A DNA stretch of 64,000 nt from Kineosporia babensis (GCF_021129305.1 NZ_JAJOMB010000031.1:1-64000), one strand, 5' to 3'. Positions 51,226-60,790 are shown, counted from the first letter of the stretch. Translations and numbers: made by a program. Notes: generated by a model not told the origin, from the sequence alone.

Positions 51226-53949
51226 ATGGCTACCACCGGCGCGAGGCCGAGCATTCTGATCGTCGGTGGCGGGGTGGCCGGCACCCTGGTCACGCTGCAC
51301 CTGGCCCGCCTGGCCGCGCGCCGCTCCACCGGGATCGACATCGTCGTCCTGGAGTCCTCCGACCTGCTCGGGCGCGGCGTCGCGTTCGGCACCCCGGAAG
51401 ACCGGCACCTGCTCAACGTGCCGGCCAGCGGCATGAGCGCCCTGCCCGAGGAACCCGGCCACTTCGTCGCCTGGCGCGCCGAGGACGACAGCCGATCGAG
51501 TGACAAGCCGACCCACCCGTACGACTTCACCTCCCGCCGCGAGTTCTCCCGCTACGTCCGCCAGTTGCTCACCGAGTCGCTCCAGGCCGCCGGCGAGTAC
51601 GTCTCGCTACGCCACGTCCAGCAGCAGGCCGCCACCGTGCGCCGCTCCGGGGCCGGGGCAACCGTGACCACCGCGGCGGGGCGCCGATTCCAGGCCGACG
51701 CCGTGGTCATCGCCACCGGTCTGCCCGCCGCAGGCTGGGACTGGGCACCCGAGACCCTCCGCAACTCGCCGTTCTTCGTCCCCAGCCCGTGGGCCCCCGG
51801 CGCGCTCGACGTGATCCGCCGCGACCGCAGCGGCCCCGCCCCGGTGCTGATGGTCGGTGCCGGCCTGACCATGGTCGACGTTGCGCTGTCGCTGTCCGGT
51901 GAAGACGCCGGCCGCGACGACCGGGTGCTGCACGCCGTCTCCCGCACCGGACGGCTCCCCCGCACCCACGCCCGCGTACCCAAGCTGCCAAACATCCCCG
52001 ATGTCAGTGAATGGGGGACGTCGGTGGCCGAGCTGCGTAAGCACGTCACCCGCCACTTCGCGGACGTGGTGCACGCCTCGGGCGACTGGCGGCCCGCCCT
52101 GGACGGCCTGCGCGTACAGGTCCAGACGCTCTGGGGCCGGATGAGCGACGAGGAACGCCTCAGCTTCGTGCGCGAGGAGTCGGGCTACTGGAACGTGCTG
52201 CGCCACCGCATGCCACTGTCCAGCTCCGACCGGCTGCACGAACTGCGCTCGCAGGGAAAGCTGTTCCTGCACCGCGCCGAGGTCGCCGACGCCCAGCCGC
52301 TGAGCCAGGGCGGCCTGCGGGTCACCATGAAGGACGGCAGCACCCAGGAGGTCGGCTGGGTGGTGAACTGCACGGGCCCGCGCACCGATATCCGCGAGCT
52401 CGGCAACCCCCTGCTGAACGACCTGCTCACCCCCGCGCACGGCGTCGCCGCGGCCACTGTCGCGAGCGGCGGCATGGGCTTTCGCACCGTCAACGGCCGC
52501 CTGATCGACTCGGCCGGCAGCCCCGAAGCTCCGCTGTGGACGCTGGGCGCCCTACGCCGCGGTGAACTGTGGGAGACCACCGCCGTGCCGGAGATCCGCA
52601 CCCAGGCTCTGGCTCTGGCCACCACGCTGCTCGACACCCTTGCTCCCCTGCCGCGCCGCCTGGCCGACGGCCGCATCGTCAGCGGCCACCACCCCGTCGC
52701 CCGCCCCCGGGACCTGCTCGGTCTGCCTCTGTCCACCACCGCCGAGGCTGCCGCCACGTTCAACGCCGGGCTGGAGCGCGTCATGCGCCTACAGGCCGGC
52801 GCCGAAGACCTGCTGCGCGAAGCCACCGAGCACGACCCCGACTTCGCCCTGGCCCACGCCGCCCTGGCCATGCTCGGCCACGAAGCCGGCGCCACTGCCG
52901 ACGTGCAGGCCTCCCTGGCCGAGGCCAAGCGCGCGGTCACGATCAAGGGCGACGACCGCGAGCGCAGCTTCGTGGACGTGATCGACCGCCGGGTCAGCGA
53001 CGTTCGCCGCTCCGGCGCGCAGGCCCTGATCAACCACATCGCGATCTACCCCCGCGACGTGCTCGCCGTCTCCGCCGCCGTTCCCACCATCGCCTTCTCC
53101 GGCGTCACCGATCTGCAGCAGGAGGCCTGGGCACTGGTGGAGGGCCTTGCCCCGGCGTACGGCGACCACTGGTGGTACATCTCCCTGCTGGCCTTCACCC
53201 GCCAGGAACAGTCCCGCTTCGAAGAGGCCGCCCTCCTGGCCGAGAGTGCCCTGGCCTGCGAGCCGTCGTCCGGGCACGCCGTGCACGCGCAGACCCACGT
53301 GATGTACGAGACCGGACAGCACGACGAGGGACGCGTGTGGCTGGACCACTGGGTCACCGAGACCGGGCGCTCGGCTGGCTTCCGGGCCCATTTCGCCTGG
53401 CACGCGGCCCTTCACGAGCTGGCCCTGGGCGACCTGGACGCCGTGCGCAAGCGCTACAAGGCGCACCTGGCACCCCCGGCCGTGACCGGCGTGCGGGCCC
53501 TGATCGACTCGGCCTCGCTGCTGTGGCGCTGGCGCCTGATCGGCGACCAGCCGCCCTCGGCCGCCCCGGTGATCGAGGCGATCGGCCCGGCCCTGCTGAA
53601 GTCCCCGCAGACCCCGTTCATCGCGCTGTACTCGGCCATCGCCCTGACCGCCAACGACGACCAGGCCGGACTGGAAGAGCTCAAGCAGTACGCCCTGGGT
53701 TCCGCCGAGGCCTCCATGCACACCCTGGTCGTGGCCGCCTGCGAGGCCCTGACCGCAGTGCTGCAGGAACGCTGGGCCGAGGCCGCGCGTATCCTCGAGG
53801 ACCTCTACCCCAAGCTCGACCACATCGCCGGCTCTGCCGCCCAGCGCGAGGTCTTCCAGGACACCCTGATCCACTGTCTGGTCCAGGACGGCCACGAAGC
53901 CCGCGCCCAGGAACTCCTGGCCGCCCGCCCCTCCCGCCGCAGCTGCTGA
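51226..53949 (+). CDS. FAD/NAD(P)-binding protein fused to a TTC38-like TPR domain
   Basis: 907 residues; GAGGAG precedes the ATG at 51226. Residues 1-480 are a FAD/NAD(P)-binding domain: SILIVGGGVAGTLVTLHLAR (dinucleotide fold), DLLGRGVAFGTPEDRHLLNV, DAVVIATGLPAAG, second nucleotide motif VLMVGAGLTMVDVALSL, and GWVVNCTGPRTD. Residues about 495-900 are helical TPR-like repeats (LERVMRLQAGAEDLLREATE, HAVHAQTHVMYETGQHDEGR, WHAALHELALGDLDAVRKRY) resembling the TTC38 family. Each half is normally its own protein. The flavin half may oxidise or reduce a small molecule; the partner half is of unknown role. Confidence 0.85.
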   Translation: MATTGARPSILIVGGGVAGTLVTLHLARLAARRSTGIDIVVLESSDLLGRGVAFGTPEDRHLLNVPASGMSALPEEPGHFVAWRAEDDSRSSDKPTHPYDFTSRREFSRYVRQLLTESLQAAGEYVSLRHVQQQAATVRRSGAGATVTTAAGRRFQADAVVIATGLPAAGWDWAPETLRNSPFFVPSPWAPGALDVIRRDRSGPAPVLMVGAGLTMVDVALSLSGEDAGRDDRVLHAVSRTGRLPRTHARVPKLPNIPDVSEWGTSVAELRKHVTRHFADVVHASGDWRPALDGLRVQVQTLWGRMSDEERLSFVREESGYWNVLRHRMPLSSSDRLHELRSQGKLFLHRAEVADAQPLSQGGLRVTMKDGSTQEVGWVVNCTGPRTDIRELGNPLLNDLLTPAHGVAAATVASGGMGFRTVNGRLIDSAGSPEAPLWTLGALRRGELWETTAVPEIRTQALALATTLLDTLAPLPRRLADGRIVSGHHPVARPRDLLGLPLSTTAEAAATFNAGLERVMRLQAGAEDLLREATEHDPDFALAHAALAMLGHEAGATADVQASLAEAKRAVTIKGDDRERSFVDVIDRRVSDVRRSGAQALINHIAIYPRDVLAVSAAVPTIAFSGVTDLQQEAWALVEGLAPAYGDHWWYISLLAFTRQEQSRFEEAALLAESALACEPSSGHAVHAQTHVMYETGQHDEGRVWLDHWVTETGRSAGFRAHFAWHAALHELALGDLDAVRKRYKAHLAPPAVTGVRALIDSASLLWRWRLIGDQPPSAAPVIEAIGPALLKSPQTPFIALYSAIALTANDDQAGLEELKQYALGSAEASMHTLVVAACEALTAVLQERWAEAARILEDLYPKLDHIAGSAAQREVFQDTLIHCLVQDGHEARAQELLAARPSRRSC

Positions 53950-53985
53950 GTCGCCCCTCAGGCCAGGCCTTCTAAGATCGCGCGC

Positions 53986-54639
53986 ATGGAGCACGCCATT
54001 GCCGATCTTCCGCGTTTCGCCACCCTGCAAGAACCAGTGACAGTGGGCGAACCGCGGGCCTGGACCCGCGGAACGGTCCAGGAACTGCCGGAACTGTCGG
54101 CGCTGCTGATGGCGGCCACCGTGATCCCGGTGACGGCCGACGGCACGGACTACGAAGTCCTGCTCTGGGGAGAGGGCGAGGAGCGTCGGGGCTGGCTGTG
54201 TCTGCCACCGTCCGCAGACGCTTCGGCTCTCGCGGTAGCACCGGTCCAGCAGAGCTTTTGGACACTGCTGGGCGGCATTGTCGAAACGGCCGGCCAGGGT
54301 GAGTCCCGGCTGGACAACCAGGACGCGGTGCTGACCGTCGAGGCAGCACTCGAACCGTTCGGCGAGGCGCTGGAGGCCTACGCATGGATCTGGGAAGAGG
54401 CCGGCCAGGAGGTGCCGATCCAGACCGAGGACTACTACGTCGCCGCGATCGAGAGCAACTACGACCTGACGCTGGCCCGCCGCACCGACGGCAGCCTGCT
54501 GCTGTTCGCCCCGGACAGCGGTTTCGACGACATCACCCCGTTCGCCGGCTCGCCGGAGCAGTCGCTGTACACCTTCGACGACCTGCCCGACCTCACCAGC
54601 TGGATCGAGGACTGGGCCGCCGCCTGGCGAGCAGCCTGA
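53986..54639 (+). CDS. Hypothetical acidic protein, 217 aa
   Basis: 217 residues, strongly acidic. Mixed alpha/beta look: LLMAATVIPVTADGTDYEVL, EERRGWLCLPPSADA, SFWTLLGGIVETAGQGESRL, YVAAIESNYDLTLARRTDGS and the C-terminal LPDLTSWIEDWAAAWRAA. The ending recalls SMI1/KNR4 (SUKH)-type proteins but the match is not secure. It follows the FAD/TPR gene by 36 bases. Function unknown. Confidence 0.72.
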   Translation: MEHAIADLPRFATLQEPVTVGEPRAWTRGTVQELPELSALLMAATVIPVTADGTDYEVLLWGEGEERRGWLCLPPSADASALAVAPVQQSFWTLLGGIVETAGQGESRLDNQDAVLTVEAALEPFGEALEAYAWIWEEAGQEVPIQTEDYYVAAIESNYDLTLARRTDGSLLLFAPDSGFDDITPFAGSPEQSLYTFDDLPDLTSWIEDWAAAWRAA

Positions 54640-54715
54640 GGTCGAGCCCGTCCGGACGTCAGATCGAACATCAAGTCGTTCGTCCTGTTCTCCCACCCGC
54701 CCCTCGGCCACTATT

Positions 54716-57049
54716 TCACCCCGGAGGTACTTCCCGAGGGGCAAGGGGGAGGTCGGCAAATCGTTTGAGAACGGCTGCGGTGTCGGGATGGTTCTGGGCG
54801 CGGAGAAGATGCAACGCCTGCTGATAGGTGACGTCGGCGGCGGCCAGATCTCCGACAGCGGCCTGGGAGTCGGCCAGGCGGGCGAGGGTGGATCCCTCAC
54901 CGCGGGGGCTGGCCAGTTCCCGGAAGAGGTCTGCCGCGCGGCGGTAGCAGTCGATCGCCGTGGGGTAGTTGCCGAGGTGGTGCTCAGCCAGGGCGATGCT
55001 GTCCAGGATCATGGCCTGCGCGCTGCGGTCGGCGGCTTCCTCGGCCAGGGCCAGCGCCTGCCGGCAACTCAGCACGGCCTCGGCGTGCTGCCCGGTCAGC
55101 GTCAACCCCCAGCCCACAGCGTTCAGCGCGAACATCTCACCGTCGCGATGTCCGGCGGCCCGGTAACCAGCCAGGCTCAGACGGACGTGGGCCAGCGCCT
55201 CCTCGTGCTCGTCCCGCAACTCGTGCACCCAGCCGATCATCCGGTGGGTACGGGCCTGACCCAGCTGGGCCGGGCGCTCGCCCGCCCGGGCGTAGCGTTC
55301 CAGGGCCTCGCGCAGGTGGGCGTGCGCTTGTGCGAACTGACTCAGCTCGGCCGCCGCGGTAGCCATCACCAGCTGCGAATAGCCCTGGGCGGCAGGGTTG
55401 CCCAGGCGTTCGGCGGCGCCGAGCCCGACGTCGGTGACCGCCCGCAGATCGTTCCACCGGGCCTGGCGGCGTAGGTAGGACTCCAGGGTCCAGGCCAGCT
55501 GCCAGGCCAGATCATCCAGACCGGCCTGGGCCGACAGGTGGACGGCGGCGAGCAGGGAGGGGAGCTCGCCGCCGATCCATTCCAGGGCCTGCTGTTCATC
55601 GGTGATGTCGATCGGGCCGGCCTCGGCAAGCGCAGTGCCGAGGGGGATCTCGATCGGGTCGTGGGTAGGGTCGATCATGCGCGCGGCGCTGAAGGCGGTG
55701 TGCGTGTAGTGCTGCAGCAGGCGGGTTATCGCGGTTCGGCGTTCCTCCAGGGCTTCGGACAGTTCGCCGGCATAGACGCGCAGCAGGTCGTGCAGGTGGT
55801 AGCGGCCGGGTAGACGTTCGCCGAGCAGGCTGGCGCGGGCCAGTTCGGTCAGCAGCCGGCCAACCTCCGCGGTGGGCCGGCCGGAAAGCGCAGCGGCGGC
55901 GGGCAACGAGATGTCCGGGCCAGGGTGCAGACCCAGCAGGCGGAACAGCCGGGCCGCCGAAATCGAGATCGCCTCGAACGACCAGGAGAAGACCGCCCGC
56001 ACGTCGCTGACCTCGTCACCGGCCTCCAGCACGGTCAGTCGCCGGGCGCTCTGACCCAGGTCGGCCGCCAGGACCGCCAGCGGAAAGCTGCTCTGCTGAG
56101 CCCGCGCCGCCGCAACCGCCAGGGCCAGCGGGAGCCCACCACACGCGTCCACAATTCTCTCGACCGCATCCGGCTCGGCCGTGATGCGCTGAAGGCCGAG
56201 CCGGGCGGTGAGCAGCTCCTGGGCCTGCGCCGTCGGTAACGGTTCGAGACGCAGCAGCCGGGCACCGGAGGTGGCGGCCAAGGAGGTCAGCTGGTTGCGG
56301 CTGGTGACCAGGGTCAGGCCACCGGATCCGCCCGGCAGCAGCGCTCTGACCTGGTCGCTGTCGCGGGCGTTGTCCAGCACCACCAGGATCCGACGGTTGG
56401 ACAGCAGGCTGCGGTACAGCGCGGCCCGCTGCTCGAGCGAGGCAGGCACCGAGCCGGCCGCGATCCCGAGCGCCTGCAGGAATCCGCGCAGGATCTCGCT
56501 GGGAGCGGCCACCGTGCCGGAACGGTCGAAGCCCCGCAGGTCGGCGTACAGCTGCCCGTCCGGAAATCGGGAGGCCGCGGTGTGCGTCCAGTTCAGGGCC
56601 AGGGTGGTCTTGCCGACGCCGCCCGGGCCCGACACCACCCCGATCACCACGGCATCGCTGTGCGTGAGCTCCAGCAGCTGATCCAGTTGCCGCAGTTCGG
56701 CTTTGCGGCCGGTGAAGCCGGGGATCGCGCCCGGCAGCTGGGTAGGGCGAGGAGCCGGCATCAAGGACGCCGGCGCTGAGGGCTCGTGGTCGGCCCACCA
56801 TTGCGCCCGGGCCAGTTCGGTGAAGGCAGCGAGCTCGTCCTCGGCCAGATTGAGCGCCTGGCCGAGCAAACGCACCGACTCCGGCCTGGGGTAACGCACT
56901 TTGCCCCGCTCCAGCTGGCTGACCGAGCGAACGTTCAGACCGGCTTTGGCGGCCAGCTGCTCCTGGGTCAGCCGGGCGGCGACCCGGTGTCGGCGCAACT
57001 GCTCGGGGAACGTCGGCGCGGGATCAGGGCTGGAGACCACCCCCGCCAT
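54716..57049 (-). CDS. HTH - NB-ARC ATPase - TPR regulator
   Basis: 777 residues from the ATG at 57049 (33 codons of open frame precede it). An XRE helix-turn-helix (about 15-70: VAARLTQEQLAAKAGLNVRS), then an NB-ARC/STAND ATPase with PGFTGRKAELRQLDQLLELT, P-loop GVVSGPGGVGKTTLALNW, Walker B RRILVVLDNARDSDQV and DACGGLPLALAVAAARAQ. From about 530 follow TPR units (AHLREALERYARAGERPAQL, FALNAVGWGLTLTGQHAEAV, AMILDSIALAEHHLGNYPTA). AfsR/DnrI-like signal-responsive regulators of secondary metabolism in actinomycetes have this ATPase-TPR core. Divergent from the secreted lectin gene. Ligand unknown. Confidence 0.88.
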   Translation of the reverse strand: MAGVVSSPDPAPTFPEQLRRHRVAARLTQEQLAAKAGLNVRSVSQLERGKVRYPRPESVRLLGQALNLAEDELAAFTELARAQWWADHEPSAPASLMPAPRPTQLPGAIPGFTGRKAELRQLDQLLELTHSDAVVIGVVSGPGGVGKTTLALNWTHTAASRFPDGQLYADLRGFDRSGTVAAPSEILRGFLQALGIAAGSVPASLEQRAALYRSLLSNRRILVVLDNARDSDQVRALLPGGSGGLTLVTSRNQLTSLAATSGARLLRLEPLPTAQAQELLTARLGLQRITAEPDAVERIVDACGGLPLALAVAAARAQQSSFPLAVLAADLGQSARRLTVLEAGDEVSDVRAVFSWSFEAISISAARLFRLLGLHPGPDISLPAAAALSGRPTAEVGRLLTELARASLLGERLPGRYHLHDLLRVYAGELSEALEERRTAITRLLQHYTHTAFSAARMIDPTHDPIEIPLGTALAEAGPIDITDEQQALEWIGGELPSLLAAVHLSAQAGLDDLAWQLAWTLESYLRRQARWNDLRAVTDVGLGAAERLGNPAAQGYSQLVMATAAAELSQFAQAHAHLREALERYARAGERPAQLGQARTHRMIGWVHELRDEHEEALAHVRLSLAGYRAAGHRDGEMFALNAVGWGLTLTGQHAEAVLSCRQALALAEEAADRSAQAMILDSIALAEHHLGNYPTAIDCYRRAADLFRELASPRGEGSTLARLADSQAAVGDLAAADVTYQQALHLLRAQNHPDTAAVLKRFADLPLAPREVPPG

Positions 57050-57278
57050 TATGTCCGAAACCCATCCATGTCGGACGCATCGCCGCAGACTGGTCGACAA
57101 GTGTCGTAGATGCGCGCTGGGCTCTGCCCCAGAACCGAACGTGATCATGCTGGGCCGAACGGATCACGGCGCACAGACAGGCCCGGATTTCCGGTGCTAG
57201 GTTCCGTGCCGTCCAGGGGGGAAACGGCGCCGAAGATCTCGGCGACGGCCTGGGACTTGTTTCACTGGAGGGGTTTTC

Positions 57279-57815
57279 ATGAATCTGCGCCGTTTTGCGC
57301 GAGCAGCCGCCACCACGCTGGCCGCGGCTGGAATCGTCACCGTGGGAATGGTTTCACCGGCGCACGCCGAGAGCCCGGGTCGTACCTACGACGACTACCG
57401 CGGCAACGTTCCCGTCCACGTGGCCTTCGCGGCCCAGTGGATCAACGCGGGCGACAGCTGGTACTTCGGCAACTCCCGGATGACCATGCAGACCGACGGC
57501 AACCTGGTCATCTACCACCGCTGGGTCAAGGACAACGGCAAGCCCCGGGTGCTGTGGGCCACCGGGACCAACGGCAAGGGCGGGGTCAAGGTCCGGTTCC
57601 AGAAGGACGGCAACTTCGTCATCTACAAGAAGGACGGCAAGACCGCGGTGTGGGCCTCCAAGACGGCGAACAAGTGCAACGACTTCGCCTGGTCGCCGGT
57701 CATCGGTCTGCAGGGCGACGGCAACTTCGTGATCTACTGCGCCCCGGTCCGGGCCGCGGACAACATGCCGGCCGACTCGTTCAAGGTGTTGTGGTCGCCG
57801 AACGTCAAGTCCTAG
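57279..57815 (+). CDS. Secreted bulb-type mannose-binding lectin domain protein
   Basis: 178 residues; GGAGGGG before the ATG at 57279. A Sec signal peptide (basic MNLRRFARAA, hydrophobic core, cut after AHA near residue 30) is followed by one B-lectin beta-prism. It has three sugar-site motifs of the Q-x-D-x-N-x-V-x-Y type: MQTDGNLVIYHR, FQKDGNFVIYKK and LQGDGNFVIYCA, all intact. Two Cys (NKCNDF and VIYCAP) could form a disulfide. It probably binds mannose-type glycans outside the cell. Followed by a terminator. Confidence 0.88.
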   Translation: MNLRRFARAAATTLAAAGIVTVGMVSPAHAESPGRTYDDYRGNVPVHVAFAAQWINAGDSWYFGNSRMTMQTDGNLVIYHRWVKDNGKPRVLWATGTNGKGGVKVRFQKDGNFVIYKKDGKTAVWASKTANKCNDFAWSPVIGLQGDGNFVIYCAPVRAADNMPADSFKVLWSPNVKS

Positions 57816-57823
57816 GTGTTTGA

Positions 57824-57853
57824 TGCTCCGCCGGGCCCAGGTCCGGCGGAGCA
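57824..57853 (+). terminator. Hairpin terminator after the lectin gene
   Basis: A perfect 11-base stem TGCTCCGCCGG (57824-57834), 8-base loop and complement (57843-57853), starting 9 bases past the lectin stop codon. No long T-run follows. Confidence 0.75.
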
Positions 57854-57875
57854 CCACCCGGTAGATTCACCCGCT

Positions 57876-58352
57876 GTGCCCCACGACCTGCCTGCCGCCG
57901 CCCGCGCCATCACCCGCGCCACCGTCGAGGCCGTCGACGCCGCCCGCGCCGGTGACCTCGAAGCCTTCACCCGGGCCACCACCGACCTGGCCGCCTGCGA
58001 GCCGGAACAGGTGCGGCTGGCCCTGGGCGTGGTGGTTCGCGACCTGCTGGAGCACCTTCACCCCGACGGTCTGGCTGCCGACGACCTGCAGGACCTGATC
58101 CGCAGCTGCGTGAAGCGGGTGTTCGCCTGGTACCCGCAGGTGGACGTCAACGCGCTGGTCATCGTGATCACCGGCGCGCTGGGCATGCAGGAGGAAGAGG
58201 AACCGCGCTACTCCCCCGCCAACATCGCCCGGCACGCTCCGTTGTTCATCGCCGAACTGTTGTCCCAGCCCCGGCCGACCCTGAGCATCCAGCAGTACCT
58301 CACTGCGGCATTCCAGCAGATCCGCACCGCAGAACTGCACGAAATGCCCTGA
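57876..58352 (+). CDS. Hypothetical helical protein, 158 aa
   Basis: 158 residues from the GTG at 57876 (VPHDLPAAARAITRA); the open frame begins 20 codons earlier, within the terminator, so the later start is preferred. Mainly helical and acidic: ATVEAVDAARAGDLEAFTRA, LALGVVVRDLLEHLHPDGLA, DLQDLIRSCVKRVFAWYPQV, APLFIAELLSQ. No signal peptide or membrane segment. Family not recognised. Confidence 0.75.
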   Translation: MPHDLPAAARAITRATVEAVDAARAGDLEAFTRATTDLAACEPEQVRLALGVVVRDLLEHLHPDGLAADDLQDLIRSCVKRVFAWYPQVDVNALVIVITGALGMQEEEEPRYSPANIARHAPLFIAELLSQPRPTLSIQQYLTAAFQQIRTAELHEMP

Positions 58353-58363
58353 CCGTAGGGCCC

Positions 58364-58861
58364 TCAACTCAGCTGGAAGCGCTCGTCACCGCCCTCACTC
58401 AGCTGAAGGCCTTGACCGAGAACCAGTTCCCGGGCGGCCGGGCCGATACTCAGGCCCGGCCCGCACACTTCACTGAGAGCGCCCCACACCTGATCCGCCT
58501 GTTCCGAGGCAGTGCTGCCCGCCAGCCACCCCGCCTGCAGATGCCCCGGCCCGAACAGACCGGCCGGGTGAACAACCGCGGCCTGAAGCTGAACCAGGGC
58601 CTGCACCCTCAGCCCGGGCGTCGCTGACACGCCCGACCCCACCAAGGAACCAGCCGGTGGCTCGGCACCCGCGGGTAACGGCAGGAAGCACTGAAACCCG
58701 CCACCGCATTCCAGCGCTTCCAGCACGGCGGCATGAGCATGGACAGCGTTCAGACCGGGCCGACTGCACATCCACCAAGCCGACGGCAGTGCCAAGGCGA
58801 CCTGCGCCCCAAAGGCGCGTAAATCGTCCTCAATCAACCAGCAGGCCGTACGTCGTTTCAC
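58364..58861 (-). CDS. Hypothetical protein, 165 aa
   Basis: 165 residues, GTG start at 58861, 7 bases after the methyltransferase stop, so probably cotranscribed. Sequence shows ACWLIEDDLRAFGAQVALAL, AHAAVLEALECGGGFQCFLP and LRVQALVQLQAAVVHPAGLF. Third-position GC is high. No recognised family; possibly a substrate-linked partner of the methyltransferase. Confidence 0.6.
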   Translation of the reverse strand: MKRRTACWLIEDDLRAFGAQVALALPSAWWMCSRPGLNAVHAHAAVLEALECGGGFQCFLPLPAGAEPPAGSLVGSGVSATPGLRVQALVQLQAAVVHPAGLFGPGHLQAGWLAGSTASEQADQVWGALSEVCGPGLSIGPAARELVLGQGLQLSEGGDERFQLS

Positions 58862-58868
58862 CCGGCCA

Positions 58869-59606
58869 TCATTCCAAGGGCTTGCGCCAGACCGAAACGT
58901 GACTGTCGCTGTCCGAGGTGAACGGCGTGCCGACCCAGTCGGCCGTCCGCTGCTCGAAGGTCAGCCCGGCCAGCTGGGCCATCAGATCCAGCTCGGAGGG
59001 CCAGACGTAACGGTAGTTGTGGATGCCGTATTCGTAGGTGCCGTCCGGCCGGCGGTGGAAGTGGTGGGACGACGCCTCCTGGGTGACCAGGTCGTAGGTG
59101 TCGAAACCGCTGTGCTCGGTGCTGATCTCGAACGGAACGGCGATGGTGCCCGGGGGCAGCCGGCGCACCTGGGGCACCCCGACCTCGATCACGAACCGCC
59201 CGCCGGGAGCCAGGTGACGGGCGGCGTTGCGGAAGCACTCGACCTGGGCGGCCTGCGTGCGCACGTTGCCGATCGTGTTGAAAACCAGGAACACCAGGGA
59301 GAAACGACCGGGGACGAGCGTGGTGGTCATGTCCCCGACGGTCACCGGGAGTTCTTCTTCGGAGATCTTGGCTCGCAGGCGATCGGTCATCGGCTGTGAG
59401 AGTTCGATGCCGTGCACCGGAACGCCACGCTGTCTCAGCGGGACACAGACCCGGCCGGTGCCGCTGGCGAACTCCAGTGCCGGACCGCCTTCGGCCAATT
59501 GATGAAGAAAGTCAACGGTTTCGGGAAGTGAGCGCCCTTGTACCTGATCGTCGTAGCCAGAAGCGGTCTTCTCGTCCCAGGTATCGATGTCATCCACGCC
59601 ATCCAT
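58869..59606 (-). CDS. Class I SAM-dependent methyltransferase
   Basis: 245 residues. Rossmann methyltransferase: motif I ALEFASGTGRVCVPLRQRG, acidic loop VHGIELSQPM, VTVGDMTTTLVPGRFSLVFL (motif II/III), and the NAARHLAPGGRFVIEVGVPQ helix and strand. The C-terminal half (TYDLVTQEASSHHFHRRPDG, YGIHNYRYVWPSELDLMAQL) matches the ubiE/YcgJ-like small-molecule type. Substrate unknown. Leading gene of a two-gene unit. Confidence 0.9.
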   Translation of the reverse strand: MDGVDDIDTWDEKTASGYDDQVQGRSLPETVDFLHQLAEGGPALEFASGTGRVCVPLRQRGVPVHGIELSQPMTDRLRAKISEEELPVTVGDMTTTLVPGRFSLVFLVFNTIGNVRTQAAQVECFRNAARHLAPGGRFVIEVGVPQVRRLPPGTIAVPFEISTEHSGFDTYDLVTQEASSHHFHRRPDGTYEYGIHNYRYVWPSELDLMAQLAGLTFEQRTADWVGTPFTSDSDSHVSVWRKPLE

Positions 59607-59640
59607 CGTTCACAACGAGCACCTGAGAAGCGAGCGGTTT

Positions 59641-60750
59641 TCAGCTAACGGCCTGCGCCCCGCGCAGCACCGAGGCCAGCGTGCGCCCGGTGAAGGCCGG
59701 CGTGCTCTCGCGCAGTTGCACGTGCCCGGTCACCCGGACCACCTCGGTCGGAGTACCGGCGTCCCGCAGCGCCAGCTCCACCGCACGCAGTCCCAGCTCC
59801 CGTAGCGGCACCCCGACGGTGCTCAGCGCCGGGGTGACGTCGCGCAGCGTCTCGATGTCGTCGAACCCGGCGATAGCCACGTCCTGACCGGCCACCAGCC
59901 CGGCCTCACGAAGCGCAGCGATGGCCCCGACGGCCATCACGTCGTTCACCGCGAACACACACGACACGTCCGGCGCCCGGGCGATCAGCCGTTGCATCGC
60001 CTCGTAGCCGCCGTCCCGGGTGAACGCCGTACGCAGCACGTTCTCGCGAGCCAGGCGGGTGCCGGCCTTGCGCAGCCCGTCGCGGAAGCCGGCCAGCCGG
60101 TCCTGCGAGGTCAGCACGGCCGGGTCGCCCGCCAGCACGGCGAAGTCGCGGTGCCCGAGATCGACCAGAGCCTGAGCCAGGGCCTGGGCGCCGCCGCGGT
60201 TCTCGATCGCCAGCGTGTCCACCGGCAGCACCGGCTGGGTGATCGCCGCGACCCGGCCGCCACCCTCCACGTAGGCCTCGAACTCCCCGACCAGGCGTGC
60301 GGTGGCGACCTGGTCGGACAACCGGCTACCGACCAGGACGATGGCGCGGGCCCGCTGACGCCGCAGCCGGGCCACGTACTCCAGTTCGGCCCCGGGCCGG
60401 CGCCCGGTGGTCGCGATCGTCACCGCCAGACCCCGCTCCTCGGCCCCGGCGATCACTCCGGCCGCGATCGAGGAGAAGTACGGGTCGGCGATGTCGTGCA
60501 TCACCAGCCCCACCGAATCCGTGCGCCCCCGGGCGACGGCCTGGGCGTTGGGGTTCGGTGCGTAGTCCAGCCGGCGGGCGGCCTCCAGGACCCGCTCACG
60601 CAGGTCCTCGGCCACCCGCCGGTTCTTGCTGCCGTTCAGTGCCCGCGACGCCGTGGCCAGCGACACCCCTGCCAGGGCGGCCACGTCGGCGAGCGTCACC
60701 AGAGCCACGGCCCCTTGGCTTTCGGCGGGATCTCGGTCCAGGTCGCGCAT
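59641..60750 (-). CDS. LacI-family transcriptional regulator
   Basis: 369 residues from the ATG at 60750 (the frame is open further up, into the cupin gene). HTH and hinge: VTLADVAALAGVSLATASRA, LDYAPNPNAQAVARGRTDSV; effector domain SVGLVMHDIADPYFSSIAAG, FAVNDVMAVGAIAALREAGL, VAIAGFDDIETLRDVTPALS. It lies 40 bases after the cupin gene on the same strand, so it is the last gene of the sugar operon and probably its repressor. Confidence 0.92.
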   Translation of the reverse strand: MRDLDRDPAESQGAVALVTLADVAALAGVSLATASRALNGSKNRRVAEDLRERVLEAARRLDYAPNPNAQAVARGRTDSVGLVMHDIADPYFSSIAAGVIAGAEERGLAVTIATTGRRPGAELEYVARLRRQRARAIVLVGSRLSDQVATARLVGEFEAYVEGGGRVAAITQPVLPVDTLAIENRGGAQALAQALVDLGHRDFAVLAGDPAVLTSQDRLAGFRDGLRKAGTRLARENVLRTAFTRDGGYEAMQRLIARAPDVSCVFAVNDVMAVGAIAALREAGLVAGQDVAIAGFDDIETLRDVTPALSTVGVPLRELGLRAVELALRDAGTPTEVVRVTGHVQLRESTPAFTGRTLASVLRGAQAVS

Positions 60751-60790
60751 ACCCGCGATTGTGCCGCAGGAACACCCCGTTGAATGGCCA

